The position numbers and the translations under genes were made by a program. The notes under the pieces are model-generated. The model searched no databases. It saw only the letters and a program-made list of their open reading frames with translations, and was not told the DNA's origin. A stretch of 64,000 nucleotides of DNA, taken from positions 124,001 through 188,000 of the forward strand of contig MHZT01000035.1 in the NCBI GenBank assembly GCA_001828855.1, in the 5' to 3' direction. This stretch comes from Rhodobacterales bacterium RIFCSPHIGHO2_02_FULL_62_130 (GTDB lineage: Bacteria; Pseudomonadota; Alphaproteobacteria; Rhodobacterales; Rhodobacteraceae). This document shows, piece by piece, positions 8,768 to 17,918 of this stretch. The first letter of the stretch is position 1; each line of letters starts with the position of its first letter.

Positions 8768-9909
8768 AAACCCTGACCCTTCCCCGCAAGGCGGTTGCCC
8801 TGCTGGCCTTTGTCGCCGCGACGCTGGCCTGTGCGCCCGCCATGCAGGCGGACCGCCTGAAAGACATCGCCAGCATCGCCGGTGTGCGGTCGAACCCGCT
8901 GATCGGCTACGGTCTGGTGGTGGGCCTGTCCGGCACGGGGGACGGGTCTTCGACGCTGACGGGGCAATCGCTGCAATCCATGATCGCGCGGCTGGGCCTG
9001 TCGGTGGACGCAAATGGCTTGAACGCCAAGAACGCCGCCGCCGTGGTGGTGACCGCCGATCTGCCTGCCTTCATCAAGGAGGGTCAGGTCATCGACATCA
9101 CCGTGTCCACCGTGGGCGCGGCCAAGTCGCTGAAGGGCGGCACCCTGCTGATGACGCCGCTGATGGGCGTGGATGGCGAGGTTTACGCCATCGGTCAGGG
9201 CAATCTGGTTGTGGGCGGCATGGGGGTTGAAGGTGCTGATGGCAGTTCCATCACCATCAACGTCCCCACCGTGGGCCGCGTGCCGCGCGGCGCAACGGTG
9301 GAGCGCACCGTGGAAAGCCCCTTTGCCGATATGGGCGAGATGATCGTCAACCTGAACCGCAACGATTTCGCCACGGCGTCCAATACCGCCAAAGCGGTGA
9401 ACGCGCTGTTCGGCGAAGGCGTGGCGGTGGCCATCGACGGCACCTCGATCCGCGTGCGCGCGCCGCAAGATCCGGGGCAGCGCGTGACATTCGCGGGCCT
9501 TCTGGAAGAAATCGACGTGACGGTCGATGCCCCCGCCGCCAAGGTGGTGATCAACGCCCGCACCGGCACGATCGTGATCGGGGGCAATGTGAAAGTGTCT
9601 CCGGCGGCAGTCAGCCACGGGTCCTTGACCGTGCAGATCAATGAAAAGCCGCAGGTGACCCAAGGCAGCAATGTGGTTTCTGCCGATGGCACCACGACGG
9701 TAACACCCGCCGAGCCGGTGATCACACCGAACAGCGCCATCGCCGCCACCCAGACCGAAGCCAAGGCCTTTGTCTTTGATGCCGGTGTGTCGCTGGCCTC
9801 GCTGGTGGATGCGATCAACGCAGTGGGGGCGGCGCCCGGTGATCTGGTGGCTATTCTGGAAGCGTTGAAAGAAGCCGGTGCGCTGCGTGCCGAGCTGGTT
9901 GTGATCTAA
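8764..9909 (+). CDS. flgI: Flagellar P-ring protein FlgI
   Basis: FlgI forms the periplasmic P ring. The 381-aa precursor has a Sec signal peptide (about residues 1-29, cleaved after a PAMQA-like sequence) and the strongly conserved [21 protein letters not shown] and [10 protein letters not shown] segments. The C-terminal [33 protein letters not shown] stretch also matches the family. It overlaps flgH by ATGA and is followed after 10 bases by flgJ. No flgA chaperone gene is present in this window. Confidence 0.95.
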   Translation: MKTLTLPRKAVALLAFVAATLACAPAMQADRLKDIASIAGVRSNPLIGYGLVVGLSGTGDGSSTLTGQSLQSMIARLGLSVDANGLNAKNAAAVVVTADLPAFIKEGQVIDITVSTVGAAKSLKGGTLLMTPLMGVDGEVYAIGQGNLVVGGMGVEGADGSSITINVPTVGRVPRGATVERTVESPFADMGEMIVNLNRNDFATASNTAKAVNALFGEGVAVAIDGTSIRVRAPQDPGQRVTFAGLLEEIDVTVDAPAAKVVINARTGTIVIGGNVKVSPAAVSHGSLTVQINEKPQVTQGSNVVSADGTTTVTPAEPVITPNSAIAATQTEAKAFVFDAGVSLASLVDAINAVGAAPGDLVAILEALKEAGALRAELVVI

Positions 9910-9919
9910 GGACGCCCCG

Positions 9920-10213
9920 ATGCAGATTTCGCCGCTGACCAACCCGATGACAGCCCTTGGCAAGACCGAGCCGCAAGAAGACCCCAAGCTGCGCGAGGCA
10001 GCCCAAGGCTTTGAATCGCTGTTCCTGACCACCCTGCTGAAAGGCGGGCGGGCGGGGTCTTTTGGCGACGAGATGACAGGTTCGCAGGCCGTCGACAGCA
10101 CCCGCGACATGCTGGACATGACGCTGGCGCAATCGGGGGCGCGCAATTCCAACCTTGGCATCGCCGATGCCGTGGTGCGCCAGTTCGCGCCGCACAGCTA
10201 TCGCAAAGGCTAA
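9920..10213 (+). CDS. flgJ: Flagellar rod assembly protein FlgJ, single-domain form
   Basis: The 97-aa protein covers only the rod-scaffold domain: LREAAQGFESLFLTTLLKGG (about residues 23-42) and a second helix ending DAVVRQF. The C-terminal muramidase domain of enterobacterial FlgJ is absent. In R. sphaeroides the short FlgJ works with a separate muramidase, SltF, and an sltF-like gene lies at the end of this same operon (15691). The protein would act in the periplasm as rod cap. It sits between flgI and flgK with 6- to 10-base gaps. Confidence 0.92.
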   Translation: MQISPLTNPMTALGKTEPQEDPKLREAAQGFESLFLTTLLKGGRAGSFGDEMTGSQAVDSTRDMLDMTLAQSGARNSNLGIADAVVRQFAPHSYRKG

Positions 10214-10219
10214 GACCAA

Positions 10220-13200
10220 ATGACCGGCATGATCGACATCGCGCGCTCCAGCCTTTCGGCCTATCGCACGGCGCTTGGCACTGTGGGCGAGAATATCGCC
10301 AACGTGAACACCCAAGGCTATGTCAAGCGCGATGTCGTGCAGGTGGAAATGGCGGGGGCGCAGACCACGCCGACGACGATGGCCACTTTCGGTCAGGGCG
10401 TCACGGTCACCGATGTGCGCCGCGCCTTTGACGATCTGCTGGCCAACCGCCTGCGCAGCGCCACTGGCGATGTCAGTGCCGCCACCGCCCAGCTTTCAGC
10501 CGCCACTCAGGTGGAAAGTCTGATGATGCCCGGCACCGGCGGGGTGGATCAGGCCTTGACCAAGTTCTTTTCCGCCATCGGGGGCTTGCAGGCCTCGCCC
10601 GCGACGGGGGCGGTGCGCCGCACCGTGCTGGAAACCGGCGCGGCACTGGCAGGGGCGGTCAAAGATGTGGCGGCGGGCCTGTCGCGGCTGCGCGGCGATA
10701 CCTTGGCGGCCACGGCGCTGACGGCAGGGCAGATCAATTCCGCACTGGCCGAACTGGCCGAGATCAACATCCGCCTGCCCGGCCTGAACGGTAGCCCCGG
10801 AGCGGCCAATCCCATCCTTGACGCGCGGGATCGCCTGCTGGATCAGCTTTCCGGTCTGGTCGGCATGACCTCCAGCCTTGACGGCTTTGGTCGTGCCAAG
10901 GTGGCCTTGGGCGATTCCGGCGCGGGGGCGGTGCTGCTGGACGGGGCGGGACCAGTGACGGTGACCGCGCTGGACGGTCAGCCGATGACGCTGAGCCTGA
11001 TGCGGGGCGGAGTGTCGCAAGACTTCCTTCTTCCCGATGCAGGCACTTTGGGCGGTCAGGCCCGTGCTTTGGGTGCCATCGACGGCACCATCGCCGAGTT
11101 GGACAGCTTTGCCCGCCGCATCGCCGCCGATATGAACGCGGTGCATCGGTCTGGGCTGGATCAGACCGGTGCGGCTGGGGGCGATATGTTCCGGCTGCAA
11201 GGCTGGCAGGTGCAGGCGGCAGCGGTGAACCAAGGCTCTGCCCAGATCAACATCACGCCCACCTCGGATGCGCCCTATGCGGGCAAGATTGCGCTGACCT
11301 ATGACGCCGCGGCAGGGGCATGGATGGCGCGCGATGCCGACACCGATGCCGCTTTGGGCAACGGGGCCACGCGGCTTTCGCTGCCGGGCATGACGATTGA
11401 TCTGGCAGGCCAGCCCAGGAATGGCGACCGGCTGCTGCTTACCCCGCGCATCGGGGCCGCGTCGGATATGACCTTTATCCTGACCGAGACGACACAGCTT
11501 GCGGCGGCGGGTGGAACCGTTGTGGCTGCGGCTGCGGGGAATACGGGCAATGCCAGCCTGTCGATCGCGGCGCTGCCCTTGGCCGATCTTGGCCTGCCCG
11601 CGCTTGCGGCGGCTTTGCCTGCGGACGGGGCTTCTGCCTCGGCGATCAGTCTTTTGTCGGCGGGTGTGGTGGGGGTGATCCCTGCTGGAACCACTTCTTT
11701 CAATCTTGCCAGCCTTGGCCAGCAGGCGCTGCTGGATATTCCTCTGACGGCGGGTAATCTGGGCGCCGCGACCACGCTGACCCTGCCTTTCGCGGCGGGG
11801 GATGAAACCTTTGCGCTGCAACCGCTGCCGGCGGGGGCAGACAGCGTGGCGGGGCTGGCGGCGGCGCTGAACGCGGGGCAGATCCTGTCGGCCTCGGGGC
11901 AAAGTCTGGCGCAGTTGGGGGTGCAGGCTTCGGGGCAAGAGGGGCAGTTGACCTTTGCGCTGGGGACCGGAGCCTTTGGCGCGGGCGGCGGCATCACAGG
12001 GGGAGGGCTGGCCTTGGCAGGCCTTGCCAGCCCCGCGCAGGCGGCCGGTGGCACGCTGCAAATCTTCACACGCGAAGGCCGCCAGATCGCGGGCAGCCCG
12101 CTGGCTGCGGCAGAGGCCGCAAGCCTTCTGACCCAAGCCAACGGCTTTGCCAGCGGGGCGGTTTACCGCGCTGATTACCTGAACGGCGCAACGGGGACGG
12201 CCTATCGCGGGCTGTCGCTGGAGGCTCTGCAGGTTCCGGGCGCGCAAGTGCTGACCCTGCCCCCCGCCGCTGGTCCTGTGGCCTGGAGCGCGGCAGATGG
12301 CATCGCCCCTGCCGCCGTGGCGGCCCGCAGCCTGACGCTTGAGGCGCAGCCCGCAAGTCCGCTGGCGCTGCATCTGCCCGAAGGCAGCACTGCGGCAGGG
12401 GCCGCTGCCGCCCTGAACGCCGCCCGTCCCGGCCTGTCCGCCAAGGCCGAAACCGCGCTGGTGATGGCGGCCCCTGCCGACGGGGTGCTGCGCTTTGCGC
12501 TTGTTGGCAGCAACCTTGCTCCGGTCACGATTTCCGCAGATGTGGCGGGCGGGCGGATGGATGCGGTGGTGCAGGCGGTGAATGCCGCCACCGGTGCCAC
12601 CGGCATCAGGGCCGAGCTGTCGCCGCAGGGGGATCGCATGCTGCTGGTGCAGGATGTGGGCGCGAATATTGCGATTTCGGGGTTGACCCATTCGGCGGCT
12701 GCATCTGTGTCGCTGACGCAGACCGATGCGGGCGGGCGGCCTTTGGCGGGGATGGCCCCCGTCATTTTGGGGGCGGGCGGGCCGGATAGCCTGCGCGCTA
12801 CCGGCGTTGTCACCCTGCAAGCCGCAAGCGGTTTCAGCCTGACACCGCAAGGGGCCGACCGGATGGACAGTGCCGCCCTTGCCACGGCGGGCGGGCTGAT
12901 TTCGGCCACATCTTCGGATACGGGAGCCACGCAGACGCTGCGCTTTGCCTTCGATCCGGCGATTGACGGCAAGGGCATCAGCGCCGATGGCACAACGCCG
13001 CTGGCCGGTCCCACGCGCTATAGCGTCACTTTGGGCGGCCAGAGCGTGGCCCTTGATCCGGCGGCTGTGGGCGTGACCGATGCGGCAGGCGTTGCGGCGG
13101 GCCTTGCCAGCCTGCTGCGGGCCGAAGGTCCGGTGGCGACGCTGACTGGTGGCCCTGTCGCCAGCCTGCCGAAAGACGGCACCAGCCTGTCGCTGCGGCT

Positions 13201-14383
13201 GGACGGACAGGATTACACGCTGCGGATGCAGTCGGGCGCGGTGGTGGTGGATGGTCCCGAAGCAGGGCGCATCAGTGCCAGCTTTGGTCCCGACAACCGC
13301 CTGCGGTTGACGACGGTTGATGGCGTGACCGATGGTGCGGCGTTGGCGCTGCCCGCCGGTTCGGCCACAGCGCTGGCGGGTTTTGGCTTTGGCGCAACGG
13401 CAGCCCCGCAATCCACCCTGACAGGGCGTCCGCAAACCGCGGCCGATCTGCCGGCGGGCGGTGTGGTGCTGCATGTCAGCCTTGGCGGTGTGTCGCATGA
13501 TATTTCGGTGCAAGCGGCAGGCGGGATGATCACCGCCACCGCCCCCGCAGGTTTCGCGGGGCAGGTCAGCGTTGATCCGGCCACGGGCGCGCTGCAATTG
13601 ACCGCCCCCACCAGCGCGGGTGCTTTGGTGATCGAAGCTCCGGGTGGGGCGGGGATGGCCGCGATGGGCGCGACGGTTGCCGTCACCGATGGCGCATTGG
13701 TGCTGCGCGCGACCGATGGCGGGCCTGTGCAGATGGCGGTGGATGCCACCTCGCTGGCCAGCCAGCGGCTTGCGCTGACCGATCTTCCCCCTGAAGATCT
13801 GATCGTGGTGATGTCGGGCGCGGGGGCGCTGCGGATGACCGGCAGTCTGACAGCGGGTCCGGCCCCGGTGGCGGCACCTTCGCTGACGCTGCGGATGGCG
13901 GATGCGGCCTCGGGCGCGGTCGAGATGCTGGACAGCAAGACCGGCCAATCCATCGGCACCCGCTATCTGGACGCCTCGGGCAGCGCGGAAATTGGCGGCT
14001 ATGCCGTCAGCATCAAAGGCGCTGCGGCCACGGGTGACAGCTTTACCCTTGCGGCCAATACCAACGGCTTGGGCGATGCCCGCAACGCCGACCGTCTGCA
14101 CGCGCTGCAATCGCGGGATGCGGCGACGGGCAAGGGTGGCTTTGCCGACATGCTGGCCTCGATCCAGTCTGGCACCGGTTCGCGCGTGTCGGCGGCTACC
14201 ACGCGGCAAACCACTGCCGCCGCCTCGGAAGACGCGCTGAACCGCGCGCTGGCCGAGGTGGGGGCAGTTGATCTGGACGCCGAAGCCGCCAAACTGATCC
14301 AGTTGCAACAGGGCTACCAAGCCTCGGCCCAGATGCTGAGCATTGCCAAATCCCTGTTCGATACCCTTCTGCAAACGATGTGA
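10220..14383 (+). CDS. flgK: Flagellar hook-associated protein FlgK, very long form
   Basis: FlgK (HAP1) forms the first junction layer between hook and filament. The ends are typical: SSLSAYRTALGTVGENIANV with VNTQGYVKRD near the N terminus and KLIQLQQGYQASAQMLSIAKSL at the C terminus. At 1387 aa it is two to three times longer than common FlgK proteins. The extra length is a central region (roughly residues 330-1270) rich in Ala, Gly, Thr and Asp with repeated beta-like segments and no Cys. No frameshift or join is visible, and base use is like that of its neighbours. I recall that R. sphaeroides FlgK is also very long, but could not check this. The insertion probably forms surface-exposed domains. 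Confidence 0.9.
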   Translation: MTGMIDIARSSLSAYRTALGTVGENIANVNTQGYVKRDVVQVEMAGAQTTPTTMATFGQGVTVTDVRRAFDDLLANRLRSATGDVSAATAQLSAATQVESLMMPGTGGVDQALTKFFSAIGGLQASPATGAVRRTVLETGAALAGAVKDVAAGLSRLRGDTLAATALTAGQINSALAELAEINIRLPGLNGSPGAANPILDARDRLLDQLSGLVGMTSSLDGFGRAKVALGDSGAGAVLLDGAGPVTVTALDGQPMTLSLMRGGVSQDFLLPDAGTLGGQARALGAIDGTIAELDSFARRIAADMNAVHRSGLDQTGAAGGDMFRLQGWQVQAAAVNQGSAQINITPTSDAPYAGKIALTYDAAAGAWMARDADTDAALGNGATRLSLPGMTIDLAGQPRNGDRLLLTPRIGAASDMTFILTETTQLAAAGGTVVAAAAGNTGNASLSIAALPLADLGLPALAAALPADGASASAISLLSAGVVGVIPAGTTSFNLASLGQQALLDIPLTAGNLGAATTLTLPFAAGDETFALQPLPAGADSVAGLAAALNAGQILSASGQSLAQLGVQASGQEGQLTFALGTGAFGAGGGITGGGLALAGLASPAQAAGGTLQIFTREGRQIAGSPLAAAEAASLLTQANGFASGAVYRADYLNGATGTAYRGLSLEALQVPGAQVLTLPPAAGPVAWSAADGIAPAAVAARSLTLEAQPASPLALHLPEGSTAAGAAAALNAARPGLSAKAETALVMAAPADGVLRFALVGSNLAPVTISADVAGGRMDAVVQAVNAATGATGIRAELSPQGDRMLLVQDVGANIAISGLTHSAAASVSLTQTDAGGRPLAGMAPVILGAGGPDSLRATGVVTLQAASGFSLTPQGADRMDSAALATAGGLISATSSDTGATQTLRFAFDPAIDGKGISADGTTPLAGPTRYSVTLGGQSVALDPAAVGVTDAAGVAAGLASLLRAEGPVATLTGGPVASLPKDGTSLSLRLDGQDYTLRMQSGAVVVDGPEAGRISASFGPDNRLRLTTVDGVTDGAALALPAGSATALAGFGFGATAAPQSTLTGRPQTAADLPAGGVVLHVSLGGVSHDISVQAAGGMITATAPAGFAGQVSVDPATGALQLTAPTSAGALVIEAPGGAGMAAMGATVAVTDGALVLRATDGGPVQMAVDATSLASQRLALTDLPPEDLIVVMSGAGALRMTGSLTAGPAPVAAPSLTLRMADAASGAVEMLDSKTGQSIGTRYLDASGSAEIGGYAVSIKGAAATGDSFTLAANTNGLGDARNADRLHALQSRDAATGKGGFADMLASIQSGTGSRVSAATTRQTTAAASEDALNRALAEVGAVDLDAEAAKLIQLQQGYQASAQMLSIAKSLFDTLLQTM

Positions 14384-14390
14384 GGACGCC

Positions 14391-15653
14391 ATGACCATCG
14401 GAACCGCCCTGCTGGGCCGCATCGCCACCGGTAATTTCGAGAAACTGCGTAACGAGATCGGGGATTTGCAGGCCCGCATTTCCTCCGGCACCAATGATCC
14501 GCGCCCCTCGGCCGATCTGGCGCGGGCGGCGGAATTGTCGTCCCTGAAAGAGCGCCGCAGCGTGTTGTCGGATTATTCCGCCAGCGCCGAGTCTGCCTCG
14601 AACCGGCTGGCGCTGACGGATGTGACGCTGGCCGATATGAACGACATCGCGCGGCAGTTCCAAAGCATCGCCCTGCAAGCCGCCAATGACACCCAGACCG
14701 ATGCGGGTCTGGACGGGTTGCGGTCGCAGGCGATGGCGCTGCGCTCGGCCCTGATGGCGGATGCCAATACGGTGGATTCGGCGGGGCAGGGGCTGTTTTC
14801 CGGCTTTGCCGCCGGTCCTGCGTTCAAAGACGGCGCGGCGGGGGCGGCCTATGCCGGAGACGGCGGCGTTTCCGTGGCGCGGCTGTCGGAAAGCGTGACG
14901 CTGCCCACGGGGCTGAACGGGGCCAAACTGCTGATGGCTGTGCCGACCAAGGACGGCCCGACCAGCATGTTCAAGATGGTGGATGATCTGATCGCCACGC
15001 TTGGGGCTGGACTACGAAGCATGAAACCCACCGCAACGGTGACGGGGCAGGCCGACCTGACCCTTGCCGCCGGACGCGAGCCGCAGGCGCTGGGCTTTAC
15101 CCTGAAAGGGCCGACAGGATCGGTGCGGATCGACTCCACCATGCAGGCCGGCACCCCGTCGCTGGTGATCGATGCGATCAACGCGCAGGCCGCAGTGACA
15201 GGGGTTGCGGCCTCGCTTGCGCCGGATGGCAGCGGAATCAGACTGGCGGCTTCGGGCAGTATCACGCTGTCAGGGTTTGATAGCGGCACGGATGCCCGCG
15301 CGGCAGTGGCGGGCTTGCAGCCATTGGACAGTGCAGGCCAGCCCGCGGGCAGCCGCGCCGAAATCCGGCCCGAAACCCTGAGCGCGGATCGCATGGTTGC
15401 GGCCTTTGGCGATGCCACCAGCCATCTGGCAGGCCAGCGGGCCGAGGCGGGGGCGATTGCGGCACAGGTGGACCGGCAGAAAGAGGCGCTGTCCGCGCGC
15501 AGCCTGCAACTGGATACGGCGGTGTCGAACCTTGAGGATCTGGATGTGGCCAAGGCGATCACCCGCCTGCAAGACCTGCTGCTAAGCCAGCAGGCCGCGC
15601 AACAGACCTTTGTGAAAATCCAAAGCTCGAACCTGTTCGACTATATCCGCTGA
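14391..15653 (+). CDS. flgL: Flagellar hook-associated protein FlgL
   Basis: FlgL (HAP3) is the second junction layer below the filament and is related to flagellin. The 420-aa protein has a flagellin-like N-terminal helix (LRNEIGDLQARISSGTNDPRPSADLARAAEL, about residues 18-48) and a C-terminal flagellin-like helix ending in ITRLQDLLLSQQAAQQTFVKIQSSNLFDYI. GAGGA lies 5 bases before the start at 14391; an earlier in-frame ATG lies inside flgK. It is longer than the classic 300-aa FlgL because of a larger central domain, in line with the enlarged FlgK beside it. Confidence 0.92.
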   Translation: MTIGTALLGRIATGNFEKLRNEIGDLQARISSGTNDPRPSADLARAAELSSLKERRSVLSDYSASAESASNRLALTDVTLADMNDIARQFQSIALQAANDTQTDAGLDGLRSQAMALRSALMADANTVDSAGQGLFSGFAAGPAFKDGAAGAAYAGDGGVSVARLSESVTLPTGLNGAKLLMAVPTKDGPTSMFKMVDDLIATLGAGLRSMKPTATVTGQADLTLAAGREPQALGFTLKGPTGSVRIDSTMQAGTPSLVIDAINAQAAVTGVAASLAPDGSGIRLAASGSITLSGFDSGTDARAAVAGLQPLDSAGQPAGSRAEIRPETLSADRMVAAFGDATSHLAGQRAEAGAIAAQVDRQKEALSARSLQLDTAVSNLEDLDVAKAITRLQDLLLSQQAAQQTFVKIQSSNLFDYIR

Positions 15654-15663
15654 AGGGACGCTT

Positions 15664-15679
15664 TGGCCTGTATCTTGCA
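15664..15679 (+). promoter_or_regulatory. Possible sigma-54 promoter before sltF
   Basis: TGGCCT-GTATC-TTGCA keeps the essential GG/GC spacing but departs from consensus at two of the six -24 bases. The predicted transcript would start almost on the sltF ATG, which would make it leaderless. sltF may simply be read through from flgG. Confidence 0.35.
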
Positions 15680-15690
15680 ACGGGCTTGGC

Positions 15691-16701
15691 ATGACACCCC
15701 ATGCCCCCCAAACCCTGCGCGCCTTGGCGCTTTTTCCTGCGGCTTTGACCGTGGCCGTGCTGTGGGCGCTGCCCCTGTTGGCCACCGAAATGGCCGCCGA
15801 CGATCCGGATGCCAATGCCAGTTTTGACACTACCGCCACCCCGCAGACCGTTGATTGCGAGGCGCTTGCCATCGCGGCGGGGCGGGCCGAAGGGTTGCCC
15901 GAAGGCTTGCTGCCCGCGATTGCCCGTGTCGAGTCGGGGCGTGGCACCGGTGATGGCGGGCGACGTGCCTGGCCCTGGACGCTGAACGAAGGCGGGGACG
16001 GGTCATTCTATGCCGACAAGGCCACAGCGATGGAGCATCTGAATGCCGTCGTCGATGCTGGCACGACCAATGTCGATGTTGGCTGCATGCAGTTGAATTA
16101 CAAATGGCACCATAAGGCGTTCCCCTCGCTTGAGGCGATGATGGACCCGGTGGCCAATACCGCCTATGCGGCGCGTTTCGTCAAGGAACTGTCGAAACAG
16201 GTCGGCAGCTTTGAAGAGGCGACCAAGGTTTATCACTCGTTCGATCCGGTCAGGGGGGCGAATTATCTGGAAAAGGTGATGTCGGCGCAGGCTGAACTGG
16301 GGCCTTTGCCGGATGTACTGCCCGATACTGCGCCCGACAGCCAAGTGGCGGTACTTGCCGCTGATCCCGGTGTCGTGAAGGGCATCCTGATGGTGGCGGG
16401 GGTGCCGTTGTTCGATCTGGCCAGCGCAGGGGCTGCGGCTATCGAGATCGGGTCACAGGCCGACAGTACCCCCAACAATGGCGAAGACCCCGACCTTCCG
16501 ACACTGGTCTATGGCCCGCCTGCCCCGCCCGATGGCACGGGGCCGGATGTGTTCGATATTGCGCTGGCCCTGCCCGATACCTCGGTGCAATCGCAGCCCG
16601 CCCCGATTCTGCAAGAGGCCGATCTGGCCCCCGCCTTGCGGGAGCAATGGGCCGATGTCGAGGCGCTGCGCCGTGCGCTGTCCGATTCCGCCACGCCCTG
16701 A
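15691..16701 (+). CDS. sltF: Flagellar lytic transglycosylase SltF
   Basis: SltF cuts peptidoglycan so the rod can pass, and in R. sphaeroides it binds the short FlgJ. The 336-aa precursor has a signal peptide or N-terminal anchor (about residues 1-31). The transglycosylase domain (about 50-200) carries catalytic Glu in ARVESGRG and the motifs [17 protein letters not shown] and VYHSFDP, characteristic of the SLT fold. The Pro/Ala/Asp-rich tail (about 210-336) has no known domain. It follows flgL by 37 bases in the flgG operon, which supports the flagellar assignment over a general cell-wall role. The ribosome-binding site is weak. Confidence 0.88.
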   Translation: MTPHAPQTLRALALFPAALTVAVLWALPLLATEMAADDPDANASFDTTATPQTVDCEALAIAAGRAEGLPEGLLPAIARVESGRGTGDGGRRAWPWTLNEGGDGSFYADKATAMEHLNAVVDAGTTNVDVGCMQLNYKWHHKAFPSLEAMMDPVANTAYAARFVKELSKQVGSFEEATKVYHSFDPVRGANYLEKVMSAQAELGPLPDVLPDTAPDSQVAVLAADPGVVKGILMVAGVPLFDLASAGAAAIEIGSQADSTPNNGEDPDLPTLVYGPPAPPDGTGPDVFDIALALPDTSVQSQPAPILQEADLAPALREQWADVEALRRALSDSATP

Positions 16702-16797
16702 GCCGCCGTTTCGGGCTTGTGCTGCCCCATGCCGATGGCATAGGCAGATTTGCACAAACCCTTGCAAGAATTGCGGCCTTGGCGGGGATTTTGTCTG

Positions 16798-16825
16798 TTG
16801 ACTCTGCCCGTCCGGTCAGTAAAAG
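16798..16825 (+). promoter_or_regulatory. Possible sigma-70 promoter of rpmG
   Basis: TTGACT (16798) and TAAAAG (16820) are 16 bases apart and lie 56 bases before the rpmG start. The -10 match is modest. Confidence 0.4.
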
Positions 16826-16880
16826 GCGGGCTTCAAGGATTTCGCGGGGGACCGGCTCCCCCGATGCAGGAGAGACGACT

Positions 16881-17048
16881 ATGGCCAAACCGGCGACGAT
16901 CAAGATCCGTCTGAACTCGACGGCTGGCACCGGGCACTTCTATGTGACCAAAAAGAATGCCCGTACCATGACCGAAAAGATGACGGTCAAAAAGTACGAT
17001 CCCGTCAAGCGGGAGCATGTCGAATACAAGGAAGGCAAGATCAAGTAA
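16881..17048 (+). CDS. rpmG: 50S ribosomal protein L33
   Basis: L33 is a small protein of the large ribosomal subunit near the E site. The 55-aa product reads [20 protein letters not shown] at its start and contains [10 protein letters not shown] and [15 protein letters not shown], all typical for L33. It is the cysteine-free form, which needs no zinc. AGGAGA lies 7 bases before the start. A strong intrinsic terminator follows 25 bases after the stop, so the gene is probably a single transcription unit. Confidence 0.97.
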   Translation: MAKPATIKIRLNSTAGTGHFYVTKKNARTMTEKMTVKKYDPVKREHVEYKEGKIK

Positions 17049-17072
17049 GATCTGCCTTGACCTTCGGTCTGC

Positions 17073-17103
17073 AACCGCGCCCCTTGGGCGCGGTTTTGCT
17101 TTT
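17073..17103 (+). terminator. Intrinsic terminator of rpmG
   Basis: A perfect 9-bp G+C-rich stem (17074-17082 with 17086-17094), 3-base loop and the tail TTTTGCTTTT. Confidence 0.9.
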
Positions 17104-17115
17104 GGGGGTACGGAT

Positions 17116-17808
17116 TTGGAAAAGAACCATTTCGAGCAGCACTATGTCGCGCGCGTGGGCTGGCTGCGTGCGGCGGTTCTGGGGGCCAATGACGGCATCG
17201 TGTCCACCGCTTCGCTGATCGTGGGGGTCGCTGCGGCCTCGGGGCGGGCCGAGGTGCTGGTAGCGGGCATTGCGGGGCTTGCGGCGGGGGCCTTGTCGAT
17301 GGCGGCGGGGGAATATGTCTCGGTCAGCTCGCAGGCCGATACCGAAAGGGCCGATGTTGCCCGCGAGAAGGCCGAGATCAACGCCGATCCAGAAGAAGAA
17401 TTGCGCGCGCTGGCGGGGATCTATGAACGCCGTGGCGTGCCAGCCGATCTGGCGCAGCAGGTGGCGGCAGCACTGCATGAAAAGGACGCGCTTGGCGCGC
17501 ATGTGCGCGACGAGTTGGGGATTTCCGAACATACCGAGGCCAAGCCCTTGGTGGCGGCAGGGGCGTCGGCGCTGACCTTTGCTGTCGGCGCGGCGCTGCC
17601 CTTGGCGACAGCGGCACTGGTGCCGGAGGCCACGATCACGCTTTGGGTGACAGGGCTGTCGCTGGCCTTCCTTGCGCTGCTGGGCGCGGTGGGGGCCAAG
17701 GCGGGTGGTGCCTCGGTCTGGCGCGGTGTGCTGCGGGTGACGTTCTGGGGGGCTGTGGCGATGGCGGTGACGGCGGTGGTCGGCAAGCTGTTCGGGGCTG
17801 TTGTCTGA
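17116..17808 (+). CDS. VIT1/CCC1 family Fe2+/Mn2+ transporter
   Basis: The family moves ferrous iron or manganese across membranes. The 230-aa protein has an N-terminal pair of helices with VLGANDGIVSTASLIVGVA and GALSMAAGEYVSVSSQ motifs (about 15-75), both typical of VIT1. A charged cytoplasmic insertion follows (about 77-140, EEELRALAGIYERRG), where related proteins bind metal. Three more helices complete the five-helix fold. I chose the TTG at 17116, with GGGGGT upstream. No ATG fits the conserved N terminus, and an upstream in-frame start would run through the rpmG terminator. Substrate cannot be told from sequence. Confidence 0.88.
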   Translation: MEKNHFEQHYVARVGWLRAAVLGANDGIVSTASLIVGVAAASGRAEVLVAGIAGLAAGALSMAAGEYVSVSSQADTERADVAREKAEINADPEEELRALAGIYERRGVPADLAQQVAAALHEKDALGAHVRDELGISEHTEAKPLVAAGASALTFAVGAALPLATAALVPEATITLWVTGLSLAFLALLGAVGAKAGGASVWRGVLRVTFWGAVAMAVTAVVGKLFGAVV

Positions 17809-17817
17809 CGCAGGCAA

Positions 17818-17838
17818 AGGTGCGTGAGATCACGCACC
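17818..17838. repeat. Perfect palindrome GGTGCGTGA-GA-TCACGCACC
   Basis: Two 9-base arms sit just after the VIT gene and before the next terminator. Palindromes of this GGTGCGTGA type are frequent between bacterial genes and look like REP units. It may protect mRNA ends or add to termination. Confidence 0.5.
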
Positions 17839-17867
17839 CTACCCCCTGATTTCCAACTGGCAGATAG

Positions 17868-17899
17868 CAAAAAGGCCAGAGTTTCCTCTGGCCCTTTTG
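17868..17899. terminator. Bidirectional terminator between VIT and Bax-inhibitor-like genes
   Basis: An 8-bp stem (17874-17881 with 17886-17893) with loop TTTC has A's on the left and CTTTT on the right, so it can act for both convergent genes. Confidence 0.85.
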
Positions 17900-17918
17900 T
17901 CATTCTGTGCTGTGCAGA

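Noticed and set aside
10496-14494. A long open frame antisense to flgK
   Set aside because: It arises from high G+C and codon bias of flgK; the product is Arg/Gln/His-rich with no family features, while FlgK ends are diagnostic. The same holds for long antisense frames over flgDEFG, the dehydrogenase at 35-37 kb, dnaE and nrdJ.
16750-16767. Sigma-54-like TTGCAC...CTTGCA before rpmG
   Set aside because: The -24 GG is missing and the spacing to GC is one base too long.
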